Origin: Hominimerdicola alba 8
GTDB taxonomy: Bacteria; Bacillota; Clostridia; Oscillospirales; Ruminococcaceae
Direction of reading: 5' to 3'
DNA: 64,000 nucleotides
Assembly (NCBI RefSeq): GCF_000178155.2
Contig: NZ_ADKM02000040.1
Span: 45,106-109,105 of the forward strand
Positions 61,398 through 64,000 of the stretch are shown piece after piece (positions within the stretch are counted from its first letter, which is position 1; each line of letters opens with the position of its first letter). The notes beneath the pieces were generated by a model. It was not told the DNA's origin. It worked only from the letters and a program-made list of their open reading frames with translations, and did no database searches. Made by a program: the position numbers and the translations under genes.

Positions 61398-61426
61398 ATT
61401 ATATCACAAGATGTCGGTTTTGTCAA
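61398..61426 (-). promoter_or_regulatory. Leader promoter of the CRISPR array
   Basis: Minus strand TTGACA, 17-bp spacer, TATAAT, 24 bases before the first repeat. Confidence 0.9.
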
Positions 61427-61466
61427 TATTGCATAATATCTGTTAAACAAAAATAGAACAAAAATG

Positions 61467-61500
61467 ACACAGAAACGGTGCGAAACACCGTTTTCTGTGT
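61467..61500. terminator. Bidirectional terminator between csm6 and the leader
   Basis: ACACAGAAACGGTG pairs with CACCGTTTTCTGTGT; T-rich tails on both strands. It separates the cas6-csm6 transcript from the array. Confidence 0.88.
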
Positions 61501-61519
61501 TGCTTTTTTATGCTGTTTT

Positions 61520-63169
61520 TCAGGGGTTCGCACGAAGCAGGCTTGTGAACTTCTGTATATTATCAGTAATACTATCCGGCTGTGCTGAGTATCCGTACTT
61601 TTCAAGTATCATTTGTATATTCCTCATATCGGTATCATCTCCCGAATGGTTGACCTGATTGCGCTTTGCTTTTATGTACAGATATCCCACTGCTATTTTC
61701 TTGAATAGTTCAAGTTGTCCCTCCGCTATTTCAAAATCATTCTGCTTGCAGCTGTCCATGCTGTCAACTAAAAGAAACTTGTTGTTCAGAGAGTCATTTT
61801 CCGACTTTCTCGCAAGTTCGGGATATCCCAGCAGGTCTGCCAGTTCTTTCTTCTTATGGTTAGCGTAGGCATCTGCCAGTTTTTCGTATGTATTCGCACC
61901 GCTGCCTATAAGAGATTTTATAACATCGATCCTTTTGCCGAAAGCAGAACTGCCCTTCTCACACAGATGATTGAATATCGTTTTATGATCGAGGTTTCTT
62001 TTCGGAAGCCCATATGTCAGCGTTTCAAATTCTTTCCAGAATTCCCTGTTGTTTTTCAGTTTTCCGTTTAGATACTGCTGTATGAATTCTTTCTTTTTGT
62101 TATTGGCTTCTGCACGGAATATATCAGTGGCTGTAAGCATCTTAGTATAGAACAGATGATAGTATTCATCTTCATAAGTTTTCTTTTCTTTGAGCAGAGC
62201 CGCTTTATCCCCGATACATTTTACCAGACCCATATCTTCAAATAGATATCTGGGTATCCTCTCAGTTGCTATGGTCAGCGACTGTTGCAGCATATTGTTT
62301 CGTATACACCAGTCTATTATATCGGGAATATCGGCTTTATTATTTGGAAACAGTCCCTTTTGCAGTTCGGGGATTATCGCCTTGAACATATATTCCGTGT
62401 TGTTGAGTTCAGCAGGATCGTCAGAGCCTATCACCTTATTGAAGCAGTTGTTCATTTCCGTGAGAGTTTCCTCGATGTTATCTATCTTGTTCAGATGTAT
62501 CTCATCTGAAAATTTGTCGATAGCGTTTATTGCGTCATTAAGAGCTTTATTTTTCACCGCCGCCAGTTCTGCCAGACCTTTGCTTATACCAGTGGTATTG
62601 AAAGTCCCCATTGCATCGATCAGATCCATAACACGGTATGAATCTGTAACATCGTGTATGTTTTTATCTTTGAAACTGCTGTACCAAGCCCGCTGAGGTC
62701 TTCGTCCGAAATTTTCCATGTATTTAACAAGTAGTTGGATAAGCACCGAAGCATCTCTTCCACCGCCTGTTGTGTCAATATATACATTGTAGTCTTTCAG
62801 TTCTTTTAAAACATCATCAAGAAGTTTGGTAGTCGGCTTATAGTTGTTGTCCGCTTCACAGAAATCACGTATCTGCACAAATTCAGGCATTGATATGTTA
62901 TGTTCGGTGCAAAAGTCTGCGATCTCTTTTTTGAAATAATCATACGTTGTCAAATCACCGAGGTCATTTTTGATCTCGGTAAGTGTCTCCTTGCTGGTAA
63001 TACATACGAGCTTTTTTATGTCGCATTCCGATAATGTCAGCTTGGTTGCAGCTTCATTGGTCTGTCTGCCTGAAAATTTCTTGTCACCGTAACAGTAGTA
63101 AGTCATCGGAACGTGATCTTCTTTGTCATTATATAAACTTAATATAAGTACCAGTGCATTATAGGTCAT
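61520..63169 (-). CDS. csm6: Csm6-type CARF-HEPN ribonuclease
   Basis: A 549-residue ancillary effector. An N-terminal CARF domain (about 1-185) carries DTTGGGR at 132-138, the cyclic-oligoadenylate-binding motif of TM1812-type proteins. A long helical region leads to a C-terminal HEPN domain with RNQVNH (RxxxxH) near residue 505, the RNase active site. Activated by second messengers from Cas10, it would cut RNA non-specifically. GGAG seven bases upstream supports the ATG at 63169, inside the end of cas6. Confidence 0.85.
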   Translation of the reverse strand: MTYNALVLILSLYNDKEDHVPMTYYCYGDKKFSGRQTNEAATKLTLSECDIKKLVCITSKETLTEIKNDLGDLTTYDYFKKEIADFCTEHNISMPEFVQIRDFCEADNNYKPTTKLLDDVLKELKDYNVYIDTTGGGRDASVLIQLLVKYMENFGRRPQRAWYSSFKDKNIHDVTDSYRVMDLIDAMGTFNTTGISKGLAELAAVKNKALNDAINAIDKFSDEIHLNKIDNIEETLTEMNNCFNKVIGSDDPAELNNTEYMFKAIIPELQKGLFPNNKADIPDIIDWCIRNNMLQQSLTIATERIPRYLFEDMGLVKCIGDKAALLKEKKTYEDEYYHLFYTKMLTATDIFRAEANNKKKEFIQQYLNGKLKNNREFWKEFETLTYGLPKRNLDHKTIFNHLCEKGSSAFGKRIDVIKSLIGSGANTYEKLADAYANHKKKELADLLGYPELARKSENDSLNNKFLLVDSMDSCKQNDFEIAEGQLELFKKIAVGYLYIKAKRNQVNHSGDDTDMRNIQMILEKYGYSAQPDSITDNIQKFTSLLRANP

Positions 63170-63890
63170 TATGATCTCCTCCTGTGATATTGAACATTCC
63201 GAATCCCTGTGAGTTTTTTGAGCCAAGCCCTGTTTCAAATAAAAAAGCTGTCACCATGGGGGCGGCTTCAAGATGAAAGCTGCCGTGGTAAGCTGTCACC
63301 CAGTTGCCTTTGATCCTGCTGACAACCTTTTTAGGCGGTTTGAGCAAGCTAAGTCTGACTATAGAGGGCGGTTCTTGCCCATATGCGGCAGTGAATTTTC
63401 TGTAGAGCGTCAGATTTATCATTTCAAGCCAGGCATCATCTTCGGGTGAAACAAAGGTGGTATGCTTATTATCGGTAGAACTCACTATAATAGGTGAAGC
63501 TGTGCGTATATCCACCGAGGATACCGCAGGGGCATTATCATACACCTCTGTCATAACGATATCAAGCTCTGTATCCATTAGCCTGATACTGCCGTTTTTG
63601 AGAAGCGAAGTTTTAACCGCATCACAAAATCTTTTTGAGATGCTCCTTATTTCAAAAGACATATCACCATCAAAGATGATCTGCTTATCTTTTATAATAT
63701 ACTTGCCTTTAAGCGGCGAAAACACGAACAGTTTGAAATGCTCCTGCTCTCCATAGCCCTCATCGTGAAGGAACCTGCTGTACTCCGCATCTGAGCTTGC
63801 CAGATGGTATATCGCCGCTGAGAGCCTATAACCGTAATCAACAGGAAGTGATAATTTATTCTGAGATTTCAAATGTATTATGAGCTGCAT
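63159..63890 (-). CDS. cas6: Cas6 crRNA endoribonuclease
   Basis: A 243-residue Cas6 with two ferredoxin-like folds; the C-terminal glycine-rich loop GLGSKNSQGFGMF is the family hallmark, and an N-terminal His in the YHLAS region could serve catalysis. It cuts the array transcript within repeats to leave an ATTGAAAC tag. GAGGTG precedes the ATG. Its stop lies 11 bases inside csm6, so the two are one unit. No cas1 or cas2 follows before the window ends; 63891-64000 is AT-rich promoter-like sequence with no gene. Confidence 0.9.
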   Translation of the reverse strand: MQLIIHLKSQNKLSLPVDYGYRLSAAIYHLASSDAEYSRFLHDEGYGEQEHFKLFVFSPLKGKYIIKDKQIIFDGDMSFEIRSISKRFCDAVKTSLLKNGSIRLMDTELDIVMTEVYDNAPAVSSVDIRTASPIIVSSTDNKHTTFVSPEDDAWLEMINLTLYRKFTAAYGQEPPSIVRLSLLKPPKKVVSRIKGNWVTAYHGSFHLEAAPMVTAFLFETGLGSKNSQGFGMFNITGGDHNDL

Positions 63891-64000
63891 TGAATTTCAC
63901 CTCTTTATTTTTATATCATAAGTAATATCGCAGTTTATAGTATAAAGAAAGATACACAAAGAACTTCTAAAAAGTTTGATCGAAAATCCGATCTGGTCTT

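Overview
The window looks like chromosome of a rumen or gut Ruminococcus, possibly close to Ruminococcus albus. The evidence is a secreted GH105-type pectin hydrolase with a dockerin, an albusin B-like lectin/M15-peptidase bacteriocin, two class B sortases with an NPTTG-anchored surface protein, a BspA-type leucine-rich-repeat protein and consensus TTGACA-17-TATAAT promoters. No tRNA, rRNA or adaptation (cas1/cas2) genes were seen. Many genes appear to start at TTG behind a strong Shine-Dalgarno sequence.

Layout. 0-13 kb: envelope and sporulation-type genes on the minus strand (GDSL hydrolase, Maf, SpoIID-like, SleB-like, two class B sortases), then pncC, thiI and a cysteine desulfurase, and a plus-strand LRR surface protein. 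13-15 kb: two SDR oxidoreductases. 15.1-19.7 kb: a LytTR response regulator and GHKL kinase, a candidate 19-residue peptide and two peptide-maturation-like proteins. 20-24 kb: an SsuABC-type ABC transporter with an acetyltransferase. 24-26 kb: metA and a LysR regulator. 26.3-31.6 kb: three units that share a DtxR-like promoter motif (an aldo-keto reductase/methyltransferase fusion, a ferric-reductase-like FMN-binding membrane protein and the NPTTG surface protein). 32-35.7 kb: two small proteins, cheA and cheW. 35.7-42.8 kb: housekeeping genes (thrB, a TatD-linked radical SAM protein, a phosphatase, dtd, aldose epimerase, nadC, nadB) with inserted non-coding repeats.

43-48 kb holds the most striking system. 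A minus-strand 10-residue tryptophan-rich peptide, MLDWFDWWGW, sits behind an excellent Shine-Dalgarno sequence, next to a LytTR response regulator and AgrC-like kinase. Three promoters share one geometry: a pair of 9-bp boxes close to GTTYACTCC, 21 bp apart, then 30-31 bp to the -10 hexamer. They drive the peptide, a GyrI-like small protein, and the albusin B-like bacteriocin. I read this as a peptide quorum-sensing circuit controlling a bacteriocin. The sequence patterns are seen directly; the circuit is inference.

51.3-63.9 kb holds a type III-D-like CRISPR locus: an HD-less Cas10, Csx10, a double-RAMP protein, Csx19, a TIGR03986 RAMP, a CARF-like protein and a sigma-factor-like protein on the plus strand; an 18-repeat array read leftward from its own promoter; and a Csm6-type CARF-HEPN RNase with Cas6 on the minus strand. 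A CARF-like protein next to a sigma-like protein suggests a transcriptional signalling branch.

Several families of non-coding repeats recur: a 103-bp MITE-like element (four copies), a ~115-bp element (three copies), a ~390-bp element (two copies) and a ~260-bp element bounded by tandem ATTATGA motifs. One MITE lies beside a truncated SpoVT/AbrB reading frame just upstream of the CRISPR operon.
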